NCBI GenBank assembly: GCA_009773005.1
Contig: WOUT01000006.1
Location: forward strand, 62,001 to 126,000
Direction: 5' to 3'
Length of the DNA: 64,000 nucleotides
Source of the DNA: Chloroflexota bacterium
GTDB taxonomy: Bacteria > Chloroflexota > Anaerolineae > Anaerolineales > Anaerolineaceae
The translations under genes were made by a program, and so were the position numbers. Below, piece after piece: positions 44,268 through 53,053 of this stretch. The notes below the pieces were generated by a model, which saw only the letters and a list, made by a program, of their open reading frames with translations, was not told the DNA's origin and made no database searches. Numbering within the stretch: the first letter of the stretch is position 1; every line of letters begins with the position of its first letter.

Positions 44268-45239
44268 TTAGGCAGATTGCTGCCATTTTGACAAATCATC
44301 AGGTTTAATGCCTAAACCTTGCAGTAAATTATGGATCGTATTCCAGTGTACGTTTTCCCACGCAGCCGGGCTTGAATTGGAATTATGTGGAGCAAGTAAA
44401 ACATTTTCCATTTTTAATAATGGTGAGCTTGCGGGGATTGGTTCTTGTTCAAACACATCCAATGCTGCCCCTGAGATCTGGCCAGCTTGAAGCGCTTCAA
44501 CCAACGCGTTTTCTTCAACAATTGGACCTCTGGCAGTATTGATTAGAACAGAGGTCGGTTTAATGTAACCAAGGGTTGATTTATTGATCAGGTGATAAGA
44601 AGTGGGATTGAGATCGCAATTTACACTCACAAAATCAGATTGTTCGAGCAATTGCTGAAGTGAGACGTTTTTTACCTGGTTTTCCAGCAAGAAATCCCGG
44701 GGTATGGGTTGAATATCTGTGCCGAATAAAGTCATTCCAAACCCGCGAGCGCGCCTCAGCACTGCCTTACCAATATTGCCAACCCCTATCACACCCAATG
44801 TGCATTCAGAGAGCGACCTGCCTGGAATTTTTTTCCATACACCAGTTTTGACTGCCTTATCCATCCATACTTGTTGACGAGCAAAAGCAAGTATGTATCC
44901 AAGCACACTATCCGCGACAGGTAACGTAAATGCATTTGGAGTATTTAATAATTGAATGCCTAAATCTTCACATGCCATCCTGTCGATAGAATCGGTTCCT
45001 GTTCCCCATTTGGCGATCACCTTAAGACGCGGAGAGCATGTTTCCAGGACTTTTCGCGTATATCTGTCGTCGCCGCAGATTGTTCCGTCAAATTTACCAG
45101 CATATTTCAGCAGGTCAGATTCCTCCAGACGCTCACGCACGACCGGTGTGATCAAGTTTATTGTGAAATGTTTAAAAACGGGTTGAAAACGGTCTAGAAA
45201 AGGTAACATATAGGGCGCGGTCATCAGCACGTCTGACAT
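44268..45239 (-). CDS. D-isomer 2-hydroxyacid dehydrogenase
   Basis: A 323-residue phosphoglycerate-dehydrogenase-like enzyme. The ATG at 45239, with AAAGGA 6 bases upstream, is chosen over an earlier TTG. It has NAD motif GVIGVGNIGKAVLRRA near residue 140, catalytic Arg in INTARGPIVEE, Glu in FEQEP and His in LAPHNSN. It would reduce or oxidise a 2-hydroxy acid. In the glycan cluster it may supply a 3-carbon or keto-acid precursor. Confidence 0.88.
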   Translation of the reverse strand: MSDVLMTAPYMLPFLDRFQPVFKHFTINLITPVVRERLEESDLLKYAGKFDGTICGDDRYTRKVLETCSPRLKVIAKWGTGTDSIDRMACEDLGIQLLNTPNAFTLPVADSVLGYILAFARQQVWMDKAVKTGVWKKIPGRSLSECTLGVIGVGNIGKAVLRRARGFGMTLFGTDIQPIPRDFLLENQVKNVSLQQLLEQSDFVSVNCDLNPTSYHLINKSTLGYIKPTSVLINTARGPIVEENALVEALQAGQISGAALDVFEQEPIPASSPLLKMENVLLAPHNSNSSPAAWENVHWNTIHNLLQGLGIKPDDLSKWQQSA

Positions 45240-45335
45240 TCTCAATCCTTTTATATTCAATCTGTTTTAAACAATTCAATTATAACGGTCAAACGCGGGT
45301 ATCACAGGCACGTTTTACGCAAGAAATATTTCTCT

Positions 45336-47414
45336 TTATTGGTTCATCTGATATTTGAATAAAGTAAATTGTTCGAATCCACGAATAAAACCGATTTCGA
45401 TTAACCGATTCTGGAAAATTTCATCATAGGGGTCAGATTCCAATAAAACATACGGCTTGCCGTAAACATAATTTAAGGGAAGTTTATCAAGGAATGCTGT
45501 GGCTGTGCCAGTTTTCAATGCATGAAAGTATTCCGCGCTATTGATCAATCCATCAAGATTTATTATCGTTCGGTTCTCTATGAAATAGGCGACCATCCCT
45601 CCGCCCGTCATGCCGATATTTGCCCCTTCTTCCGTATAAAACTCCACTTCTTTGATCTCCTGCAGGTATTCAGATTGTTTTTCCTCTGAAACATGAAATG
45701 GCGAGAGCCTTAATATGTAAGATATATGAGAATATACAAGACTGACTGCCAAGAGACTAACCAGGAAAGGCGAGAAATTAATTCTACGTTTTGGTTTATC
45801 GATCAAGGTAAACAACCCATCCAGCAAAATACTTCCAATAACTACCAAGGTCAGCATCTCTGTAATCCAGTACCAACCGCGCGTGTGTGAGTAACCAGTT
45901 GCTGTGTAATAAGTGATTTGGATTAAGCTACCGATTAATGCAGCAGGAACCAGCAAAGCGAATGTTTTCCGCGCCAATCGGCCATTCTCGGTTCGCATAA
46001 TTATGAAGAATAAAACAACCAACGCAATCAATAAAATGCCGAAAATTAGTTGGCTAGCCTGCGGATTTTGCCAACTTATTCTCTTCGCAATACTGGAAGC
46101 GGCGGTATATATTTTTGATGTCGCTAATGACCAGGGGCCATAATTATCTGCCGGACTTAACCCAAGGACTGAGATGAGAGTGTTCGCATGAGAATAGATG
46201 GTATTCGGCATCGTACTCCACCAATGTTTGATCTGCCCACTGATTGGAGTAAACGTGCCAAAGGTAAGTTTATTGAAAGTCACATAACTCCCCAATAGAA
46301 CCGCAATGGGGAAACCATAAGATAGACCACCAAGAATAATATTATTCCAATTCCGTTTCGCCCATTTACCGAATAATGAGAACGGATTCTCCCTCGCAGA
46401 AGGAACGGTGTTCTTGATGAACAAATGGATTAATGCCACAAGCAAGAACCCGATTGCAACATCGAAGATCACAACTGATTTCGAAAACATCCTGGTTATT
46501 TCTAACTTATACATGCCGAAAAGAATCGCATACTCAAACCCAAACGACAAAGCCGTTGCAATTGAAACTCTAAATATTGTCATAAATCCGGTTTCATTAG
46601 TAGAACGTGTATACAAGCTTGAAAAAAAGAAGAATACCGGTTTGATTAAGACTGATACTGCTAACATTGGATAAATTGAATACGAATTAAGAACTACACC
46701 TTCAGAGCCCAGTCGTATCGTCCATGCAGCAAGGACAGAAAATGAAACCGCTATAAGGTCGAATATCACAAGAGTTGGGATTTTTTTGATTTTCATAAGC
46801 AGGAATACGCCGATAATCCCAACCAGGAAGACATTATCCAACCGCGATAGTATCGTAAGCCCGCCTACAAGACCCATCACAGCCAATTCTCCCAAGGTCA
46901 TTAGCTCACCTTCTGGTTTGTTTAAATATTTTGTTGCTAACAACAATAGTAAAACAATGAAAAATGCACTAATTGAGGATTCCATCCCGTGCGCGGTTGA
47001 TGTATCAAAGATGGAAGGATACAACGTCCAAACCAAGGCGCCAACGATTGCCGCACCAGGGTGGAGCACTCTTTTCAGCATCCGGTACAGCAAAACACCG
47101 GTGCCAGCGTTGAATAGTGCGCTGACGATAACCAGCACCCGAAGGGGAAGCAATAGATTGAATTTTGAAAGCCAGAAGACGCCAAGACTTACCACCATCC
47201 ATAAAGGGTGAAATCCGTTGGCAAGGTTAATCTGATCAAAGGTAAATCCATGCCCCATCAGAACGTTTTGCGCGACTTTGTAATAATAAAACGCATCGTC
47301 TATGTTATACCAGCGCAGCAAACTGTTTGCAGGCGTTATTGAGACATATACGCCTCCTGCCAGAGCGAATAGTCCCAAACAGATTTGGATGATCACGTTT
47401 AACCGTTTACTCAC
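45336..47414 (-). CDS. GT-C type membrane glycosyltransferase, large
   Basis: A 692-residue membrane protein with a GTG start and only a weak ribosome site. About twelve hydrophobic segments are visible. The first external loop has WYNIDDAFYYYKVAQNVLMG followed by NGFHPLWM, with acidic residues in the usual GT-C place and a pattern seen in Chloroflexota dolichyl-phosphate-type transferases. A C-terminal periplasmic domain starts near residue 590. The likely role is transfer of a lipid-linked sugar at the outer face of the membrane. Confidence 0.72.
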   Translation of the reverse strand: MSKRLNVIIQICLGLFALAGGVYVSITPANSLLRWYNIDDAFYYYKVAQNVLMGHGFTFDQINLANGFHPLWMVVSLGVFWLSKFNLLLPLRVLVIVSALFNAGTGVLLYRMLKRVLHPGAAIVGALVWTLYPSIFDTSTAHGMESSISAFFIVLLLLLATKYLNKPEGELMTLGELAVMGLVGGLTILSRLDNVFLVGIIGVFLLMKIKKIPTLVIFDLIAVSFSVLAAWTIRLGSEGVVLNSYSIYPMLAVSVLIKPVFFFFSSLYTRSTNETGFMTIFRVSIATALSFGFEYAILFGMYKLEITRMFSKSVVIFDVAIGFLLVALIHLFIKNTVPSARENPFSLFGKWAKRNWNNIILGGLSYGFPIAVLLGSYVTFNKLTFGTFTPISGQIKHWWSTMPNTIYSHANTLISVLGLSPADNYGPWSLATSKIYTAASSIAKRISWQNPQASQLIFGILLIALVVLFFIIMRTENGRLARKTFALLVPAALIGSLIQITYYTATGYSHTRGWYWITEMLTLVVIGSILLDGLFTLIDKPKRRINFSPFLVSLLAVSLVYSHISYILRLSPFHVSEEKQSEYLQEIKEVEFYTEEGANIGMTGGGMVAYFIENRTIINLDGLINSAEYFHALKTGTATAFLDKLPLNYVYGKPYVLLESDPYDEIFQNRLIEIGFIRGFEQFTLFKYQMNQ

Positions 47415-47430
47415 TTGTCACACACAATCC

Positions 47431-48105
47431 CTATTCAGATTTCCGTGCTTTGATCATTAGTTCAACTATTTTGAAATCAACTTCCTCATCAATGTCCCAG
47501 GCTTCTTCCGCATCAATTTCGAAAAGGTAGGGGCGATCACCCAACCGGTTTCGTTTTTGCATCAATGTATCACGGGTGAATAGATACATACATGAGTTTT
47601 CTTCATATACTGGCGGCAAATCCTGGGTCTGCAGCAATATATTTGGATTGTGATTTAACGCCCTTCCCAAACCATCCCACAAACGCGTTTGCAGGCGAGT
47701 TACCGAAAAAAGCGAATCGTAAGAAGGAAAGAGTTCGGTGAGGGTCTGAATGGCTTTCGAGATCGTTTCTGATTTCAAAAGTGGATTTGTCGAGTGCGTT
47801 TGCAAGAAGAAATCAGATTCCACAATACTGGTATCGTACATTAAGATCTCATTCATCGAGATTGCATCAGCCCGCAGCGCTTCCGGGCGCAGGGCACATT
47901 CCACTGAGGGGAAGTGCGCTTTAATGCCATCAATGATCTCACTGCTGTCGGTATCAACCAGGATTTTCGACAACTCAGGAACAGATAACAAAGTTGTCAG
48001 AATATGCGCGTAAAGAGGCTGCCCGTCCAAAGGTCTGAAGTTTTTGCCAGGCACCCGTTGCGAATGATGTCTCATCGGTACAAGTGCAGTAATAATTTTT
48101 TGCAT
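47431..48105 (-). CDS. CMP-sugar cytidylyltransferase, NeuA-like
   Basis: A 224-residue cytidylyltransferase: ITALVPMRHHSQRVPGKNFR (the P-x-R-x-x-S-x-R-x-x-x-K-N form), ILVDTDSSEI near residue 48, FFLQTHSTNPLL near 98, and an acidic C-terminal EEAWDIDEEVDF. It activates a sugar acid with CTP. Two other cytidylyltransferases are in the cluster. A GGAG site precedes it. Confidence 0.85.
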   Translation of the reverse strand: MQKIITALVPMRHHSQRVPGKNFRPLDGQPLYAHILTTLLSVPELSKILVDTDSSEIIDGIKAHFPSVECALRPEALRADAISMNEILMYDTSIVESDFFLQTHSTNPLLKSETISKAIQTLTELFPSYDSLFSVTRLQTRLWDGLGRALNHNPNILLQTQDLPPVYEENSCMYLFTRDTLMQKRNRLGDRPYLFEIDAEEAWDIDEEVDFKIVELMIKARKSE

Positions 48106-48186
48106 ATAAATCTCCGATTTAAACTAAACCAATTTCTAGATTCAACTTCAAACAACGCATTTGAGTGGCAAAAAGTGAGACTGTAC

Positions 48187-48471
48187 CTATCCGCCAGTGA
48201 TCACCGACATGAGGTGGATACGCTCACCATTGCTCGGTGAATTTCCCATGATCATGGCAGGAAAAGCTAAATCTCCATTTATTACAAACATGTTAGAACT
48301 CAAAAATGTCTCGCCATCCGGCGCGATTAACACGCCGATTAAACCCGGAAATTTTGAGGCTAGAAGTCTTACCAAATCCTGATAAGTTGATCCTTGCAGT
48401 ATATCAAGAACGATCTTATTCTCTTTTGTTATCGATTTTGCGACACCCGTAAACTCAATTGTTACTTTCAA
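48187..48471 (-). CDS. MoaD/ThiS-like beta-grasp protein with Gly-Gly end
   Basis: A 94-residue ubiquitin-like protein. It starts at TTG, 9 bases after GGAAGGA. It opens KVTIEFTGVAKSI, has LLASKFPG near residue 38, and ends IHLMSVITGG, the typical C-terminal di-glycine of MoaD/ThiS sulphur carriers. These are adenylated by an E1-like enzyme and then carry thiocarboxylate sulphur. It sits within the glycan cluster between a GT2 and a NeuA-like gene, 24 bases after the GT2 stop. No E1-like or MoaE gene is in the window, so its partner is unknown. Confidence 0.75.
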   Translation of the reverse strand: MKVTIEFTGVAKSITKENKIVLDILQGSTYQDLVRLLASKFPGLIGVLIAPDGETFLSSNMFVINGDLAFPAMIMGNSPSNGERIHLMSVITGG

Positions 48472-48495
48472 GTGAGATTTTCCTTCCAGTCTTCA

Positions 48496-49437
48496 TTAAT
48501 TATACTGAATAGGGTCAACATCTCTTTTTGTTTTTTTGTGAGTGACCATCAATCGCGGATAATAAAAGGCGTTTTTTAACTGCCAGGTTAAAGGACCAGA
48601 TTGTTTATACCCTTGATAGGTTCCTGAAAATTGAGACCAACGAAAGCGGACAATTTTGAATATATTACGGGAAAATTTCTTTGCCTCTATCGCTGCGCGC
48701 CAGTCGCTTATAACGTTTTGCACGAATAGTTTAACAAGATCCCGTTTGGTAAATTTCTCGTTTTGATAAATTTGCTTAAATGCCATACCTTCACGTCTGA
48801 ACCGATTAAATATTCCCGAGGTAGATTCATTATGGATATGGATGATTTCTGCCTCTGCAACATAATTAACGTGTAATCCTAGTTCCTGAACCCATTTACC
48901 CCAGGCTAAATCTTCCAACCCGGGCAACAATTCATCATAGGAATGATCCTCCCATAGGGAACGCCGGATAGCTGCGTTGGCGTTATTACAAAACGGATAC
49001 GCCTGATGATTGGTGGAATGATCCGGGAACAGGTGGTGGAAGTACTGTGATTCTGAAAAATGCGTGCTCTCTGAACCGCGCTGTTTTCCATAGGTCAGAG
49101 CAACTTGAGAATCTTTAAAAGGCTCAAGTAATGTCTCCAACCAATCCGGATAAACAGGATAAACATGCGCGCTCGCTATGACAACAAGATCAGCACGGGC
49201 ATGAGCGATACCCAGGTTGAGCGAACGCCCAAAGGTAAATTCATGCGGTTGGATCTTTACCAACTCCACTTGAAAGCCATTTGTCTCTTCAATTGTATGG
49301 TCAGTTGAACCCGAATCAACGAGGATGATCTGCACATTCTTTAGAGTTTGCTCAGAAATTCCGGTTAGCAATCGGCGGATATGTTTTTCTTCGTTATAGG
49401 CGCGGATGATGATCGAGCATGTCGGTTTAGGGGTCAT
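48496..49437 (-). CDS. GT2 family glycosyltransferase
   Basis: A 313-residue GT-A transferase: CSIIIRAYNEEKHIRRLL, VQIILVDSGSTDHTIEE and VIASAHVYP where GT2 enzymes usually have the metal DxD; here the motif is weak. It overlaps the previous gene by 4 bases (ATGA), so they are coupled. The C-terminus (GYKQSGPLTWQLKNAFYYP) is a conserved tail of rhamnosyl-type GT2 enzymes. Confidence 0.85.
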   Translation of the reverse strand: MTPKPTCSIIIRAYNEEKHIRRLLTGISEQTLKNVQIILVDSGSTDHTIEETNGFQVELVKIQPHEFTFGRSLNLGIAHARADLVVIASAHVYPVYPDWLETLLEPFKDSQVALTYGKQRGSESTHFSESQYFHHLFPDHSTNHQAYPFCNNANAAIRRSLWEDHSYDELLPGLEDLAWGKWVQELGLHVNYVAEAEIIHIHNESTSGIFNRFRREGMAFKQIYQNEKFTKRDLVKLFVQNVISDWRAAIEAKKFSRNIFKIVRFRWSQFSGTYQGYKQSGPLTWQLKNAFYYPRLMVTHKKTKRDVDPIQYN

Positions 49438-51047
49438 GACTGGCGTTGAAACTCACTTTCCTTAAGAATTCCATCAGTTAATAGACGCATAGTTTCAGAA
49501 TTTTCAGGCAGTAAGTCCTTAGCGGTAAACTCGTTGAGTGTTACGTACCCTTTCCATACTCCGTCTTCTTTGAGATATTCACCAAATGGGAGCGAAGAAA
49601 GGAATAATTGTGAATAGAGGAAACGCCTGGCATTTTTTTGGTATTCGGCTGGAATTGAAATTTCATCAATTTTGATGAATTTTTCCAGCACGGACTTGTA
49701 CTCGGCTTGAGATTGCGGGAAGAAGGCGGTAGGTATTTGTGTATACCGCGCTTTTCCGGCAGTAAGAACTGGCTTTCCAATCAATGTGGCTTCAAGACCA
49801 ATGGTCGAATTGTAAACCATGACAATGTGAGCGCGTTGGATCAGATCATAGGAACTGATGTATTGGTCTGAATCTACAAATATCACATTCGGCAGATCCA
49901 ACATCCCGTGATTTTTTACCCAATCGGCGACACTTTCACGGCTCTCTTTGCCCTTACGGGATTCATCCGGATGAGCGCGGATGACAAAAAGTGATTCGGG
50001 GTGGTCAAGAACTGTTTGAAAAACCACATCCAACCATTGGAACATATCCTCGAACATTGTATTCGCGTGAACCTGACTGGTATCAAAGATCACGTTCGTA
50101 AAAACCGGAATGATCCTCTTGTACTGATTAATTTTTCCAACCAAAGAATCATCCAATTTTTGCATTTCTGGCCAAAAACGGATGCCAGCCATGGTGAAGT
50201 TGCCGCTAAAGCGATGGCTGAGATATTCATCCAGGCGTTTATCCATTTCAGGGGTCAGTTGGAAATCAGATGGTATATCCATTGGGTAAGCAGTAGCTTC
50301 ACCCGCTGTAAAGAAGGCGGAAAAAGGTTGAATGCCTACTTCATGAGTTATGACTCGGATGCCCTTGTTCAAACAAACCTGCCGAACCGCTGCCTCCGGG
50401 AAAAACATCCCATTAAAAACAACGACCGCTAGAGGGTTGGTTTCTTCCACAAGCGCATAGAACTGCTGATAAACATTCCATGCCGACAGAATAAATGACT
50501 TCAGGAAAGAACGGGTTTGAATCTCCTCTTTTAGATTATTCCTGCGTAATACCCAGCGCAATGAATTGACTGCCCAAAATCCTAGCGGTTGATCTTGATA
50601 GGTGAATTTTGTCAGTCTTTCAACGTTGAAACCTTCCAATTCACCAATTAAAGTCTCGTCAGGTTCATACTCAAACCATTTTACGGCTCCACCAGTGAAC
50701 AACTGTTCGCTCTGGTGAATACATTTTTTACAAGGTGGAGCCTGCTCAATGCGGTCACGATTGCTGCCAAGCACACAGCGCTGCAAACCAGCCCGGCATA
50801 AAAAATGGATGACCGGTACGCCTTGCGCTCGCAACCCCAGACTGGTTAAATAGGAATAAGCGGCATTCTGACTGACCCCAACCAAGCGGGTGGATGCATT
50901 GAAGAAGATAACGGGGCGCTGGTTCTCTCGTAATGGAGAGAGACTCACAACTTGCGCAGTCAGGCGCTTCCAGCGTTGGTTACTTGTTTGATGCACCCAA
51001 CGCTGGTGAATGGAATTTTTAATGCGTGGAACAATTGATAAACCCAA
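49434..51047 (-). CDS. Capsule-type glycosyl/phosphoglycerol transferase, GT-B-like
   Basis: A 537-residue protein with a probable TTG start, 3 bases after the NeuB-like stop. It has a Cys-rich insert (CVLGSNRDRIEQAPPCKKC...) that could bind metal, then GT-B-like features: IPVFTNVIFDTSQVHANTMF, LFVIRAHPDESRKG near residue 365 and VYNSTIGLEATLIGKPVL near 415, as in capsule biosynthesis and CDP-glycerol transferases. The Glu in STIGLEA is the conserved acidic residue of this group. It overlaps the next gene by 4 bases. Confidence 0.7.
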   Translation of the reverse strand: MGLSIVPRIKNSIHQRWVHQTSNQRWKRLTAQVVSLSPLRENQRPVIFFNASTRLVGVSQNAAYSYLTSLGLRAQGVPVIHFLCRAGLQRCVLGSNRDRIEQAPPCKKCIHQSEQLFTGGAVKWFEYEPDETLIGELEGFNVERLTKFTYQDQPLGFWAVNSLRWVLRRNNLKEEIQTRSFLKSFILSAWNVYQQFYALVEETNPLAVVVFNGMFFPEAAVRQVCLNKGIRVITHEVGIQPFSAFFTAGEATAYPMDIPSDFQLTPEMDKRLDEYLSHRFSGNFTMAGIRFWPEMQKLDDSLVGKINQYKRIIPVFTNVIFDTSQVHANTMFEDMFQWLDVVFQTVLDHPESLFVIRAHPDESRKGKESRESVADWVKNHGMLDLPNVIFVDSDQYISSYDLIQRAHIVMVYNSTIGLEATLIGKPVLTAGKARYTQIPTAFFPQSQAEYKSVLEKFIKIDEISIPAEYQKNARRFLYSQLFLSSLPFGEYLKEDGVWKGYVTLNEFTAKDLLPENSETMRLLTDGILKESEFQRQS

Positions 51048-51050
51048 ATC

Positions 51051-51920
51051 TTAAACCCTGCGTAATTTTTTCAGTGAAGAGATCTCACTATCGTAGACTT
51101 TTTTAATTCCATCCCCCACCGCCATTTCAGTCACACGGATGTATTTGACCAATTTCTCAAATCCTCCCGGTTCAACGGATGCGGCCTGGTCTGAGCCCCA
51201 CAGGGCACGGTCAAGCGTGATGTGGCGTTCCACCATACAAGCGCCCAGCCCTACTGCAACTGCTGAGGTAACCAAACCCACTTCGTGGCCTGAATAACCG
51301 ATCGGACAGTTAAACGTTTTGCGCAAGGTATCAATCATGCGCAGGTTCAATTCAGCCGGATCGCATGGATATGTGCTGGTGGCATGCGTAAGAACCAGAT
51401 TCCCTTCACCAATAAAATTCACCGAGGCATGAATCTGTTCCAACGTGGACATGCCTGTGGAAAGGATGAGGGGTCTTCCAGTATTGCGTAAATGTTTGAG
51501 TAATTTATGATCGGTTAATGACGCGGATGGGATCTTGTAACAGATCGGATCGTATTTTTCCATAAAATTAACAGCTTCTTCATCCCACACAGAGACAAAC
51601 CATGCAATCCCTTTTTCCCTGCAATATCGATCGATCTCATCGTATTCTTTTTCGCCAAATTCCGTCTTGATGCGGTAATCCAGGTAGGTGATATATCCCC
51701 ACGGTGTCTCACGCATTTGGTTGCGCTGCTCGGGAGGAACGCACAATTCAGGAGTACGTTTTTGAAACTTTACAGCGTCAACCCCGGCATGTTTGGCAGC
51801 GTCAATCAATCTCTTTGCGTTATCAATGTCGCCGTTGTGGTTTATTCCTGCTTCAGCGATGATATACGCCGGGTGTCCATCTCCGACCATCTGATTGCCA
51901 ATGCGAATTTCACGATTCAT
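51051..51920 (-). CDS. NeuB-type nonulosonate synthase without SAF domain
   Basis: A 289-residue NeuB barrel. It has AYIIAEAGINHNGDIDNAKR, KFQKRTPELCVPPEQ, SVWDEEAVNFM, YKIPSASLTDH, GRPLILSTGMSTLEQI, LTHATSTYPC, IGYSGHE and ERHITLDRALWGSDQ, as in N-acetylneuraminate synthases. NeuB is normally about 340-350 residues with a C-terminal SAF (antifreeze-like) domain; this protein stops at KKLRRV and lacks it. The next gene begins 3 bases later, so it is not a sequencing stop within a longer frame. It condenses phosphoenolpyruvate with a sugar or other aldehyde. The second NeuB (62348-63412) has the domain. Confidence 0.85.
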   Translation of the reverse strand: MNREIRIGNQMVGDGHPAYIIAEAGINHNGDIDNAKRLIDAAKHAGVDAVKFQKRTPELCVPPEQRNQMRETPWGYITYLDYRIKTEFGEKEYDEIDRYCREKGIAWFVSVWDEEAVNFMEKYDPICYKIPSASLTDHKLLKHLRNTGRPLILSTGMSTLEQIHASVNFIGEGNLVLTHATSTYPCDPAELNLRMIDTLRKTFNCPIGYSGHEVGLVTSAVAVGLGACMVERHITLDRALWGSDQAASVEPGGFEKLVKYIRVTEMAVGDGIKKVYDSEISSLKKLRRV

Positions 51921-51946
51921 GAAAAGTCTCCTGTTATGAGAGGTTT

Positions 51947-53008
51947 TTAAGCGGATAAAAAGCTGCCGACCAATTGCATGTCACATTGCTCTGTGCACTT
52001 GATGCCTGGTCTAAGGTTAAAATGATCATTCCGAAAACGTTTATATTTATCACCATTCCAGATATCGTAAAGTGATTCGGTTGCTGAATCGCCAAGGATG
52101 ATCTCATTGTTGAAATCTTCAACGCATTCCACAGATTCACCGTTCGATTTAATGGTCATGGATGACCAGGGAAACTGACAGAACTCGATCCAGTGAATAG
52201 ATTGGGTCTGTTGTTTGTTATCTTCATACCACTGCTGATCCTGACTCTTTAGATATACATATACATCTAAATCTTTAAACGCCTCTTGAAGACGTTCGAA
52301 CTCGTCATGCTGCCAGGGTTTATTCAGGTTGATCATGGTAATTACAATGGTAGTCTTATAGTTTCGTTGAGCTTTTAGTTCGAGAAGTTTCAAAATATTC
52401 TTGTAGGATTCTGTGAAGTTTGAAGCCTGACCTCTCACTTCCTTGTGGCGCAGATCATCTACACTTTCAATGGAGTATTTCACGTATCCTAAACCATTCT
52501 CAAAGGTCTCGATGGTTCTCTCCATATTGATATTCGCCGGGTTGCACGAGAAGTAGCTTTCCAATCCCCGCTCGGTCATCCATTTTACGTATTGGGGCAT
52601 GCTCTTGTCTAATAACGGGTCGCCATAGCCATGAAGCACGATCACCCGCGGGATCACATAAAGGAAATAATGATTCTCGTTCATTTCGTTCTTTTTAATA
52701 CCATAATTCTTCACCGCAAAATCTTCCCAGCGTGACAACTGCTCGACGCTGAACGGTTCAAGTTGATCGATGACCTTCTTAAACAGATCGGGTTTCATGG
52801 TCTCGATGGGACGGGTCATAATAGTTGTGCGCGGGCACATTTCGCAGTGCATATTGCAAGCGTTGGTTGTTTCAATATTATAGACAATTGGTTCGGGGGA
52901 ACGATAAGATTCTAGTTTTTCAACCAAATATTCTCGTTCTATTTTTTCGCCGCTCATCAAGCGTTTTTTTAGCTCGTAAACTTTCATATAAAATTCGACA
53001 TCAAACAT
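51947..53008 (-). CDS. Radical SAM/SPASM enzyme of the glycan cluster
   Basis: A 353-residue radical SAM protein. The cluster motif is CNMHCEMC (CxxxCxxC) near residue 50, and LHGYGDPLLD near 130 matches the GGE-like site. A C-terminal SPASM region has Cys in IEFCQFPW, VECVEDFNNEIILGD and KCTEQC. SPASM enzymes modify peptides or alcohols by radical chemistry. Set between NeuB and NeuA-like genes, with no precursor peptide nearby, this one may act on a sugar. The start has GAGGAG. Confidence 0.85.
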   Translation of the reverse strand: MFDVEFYMKVYELKKRLMSGEKIEREYLVEKLESYRSPEPIVYNIETTNACNMHCEMCPRTTIMTRPIETMKPDLFKKVIDQLEPFSVEQLSRWEDFAVKNYGIKKNEMNENHYFLYVIPRVIVLHGYGDPLLDKSMPQYVKWMTERGLESYFSCNPANINMERTIETFENGLGYVKYSIESVDDLRHKEVRGQASNFTESYKNILKLLELKAQRNYKTTIVITMINLNKPWQHDEFERLQEAFKDLDVYVYLKSQDQQWYEDNKQQTQSIHWIEFCQFPWSSMTIKSNGESVECVEDFNNEIILGDSATESLYDIWNGDKYKRFRNDHFNLRPGIKCTEQCDMQLVGSFLSA

Positions 53009-53053
53009 TAAAAACTCCTCATAGAGTTATTTCAATCAAAAATAGCTGGAAGT

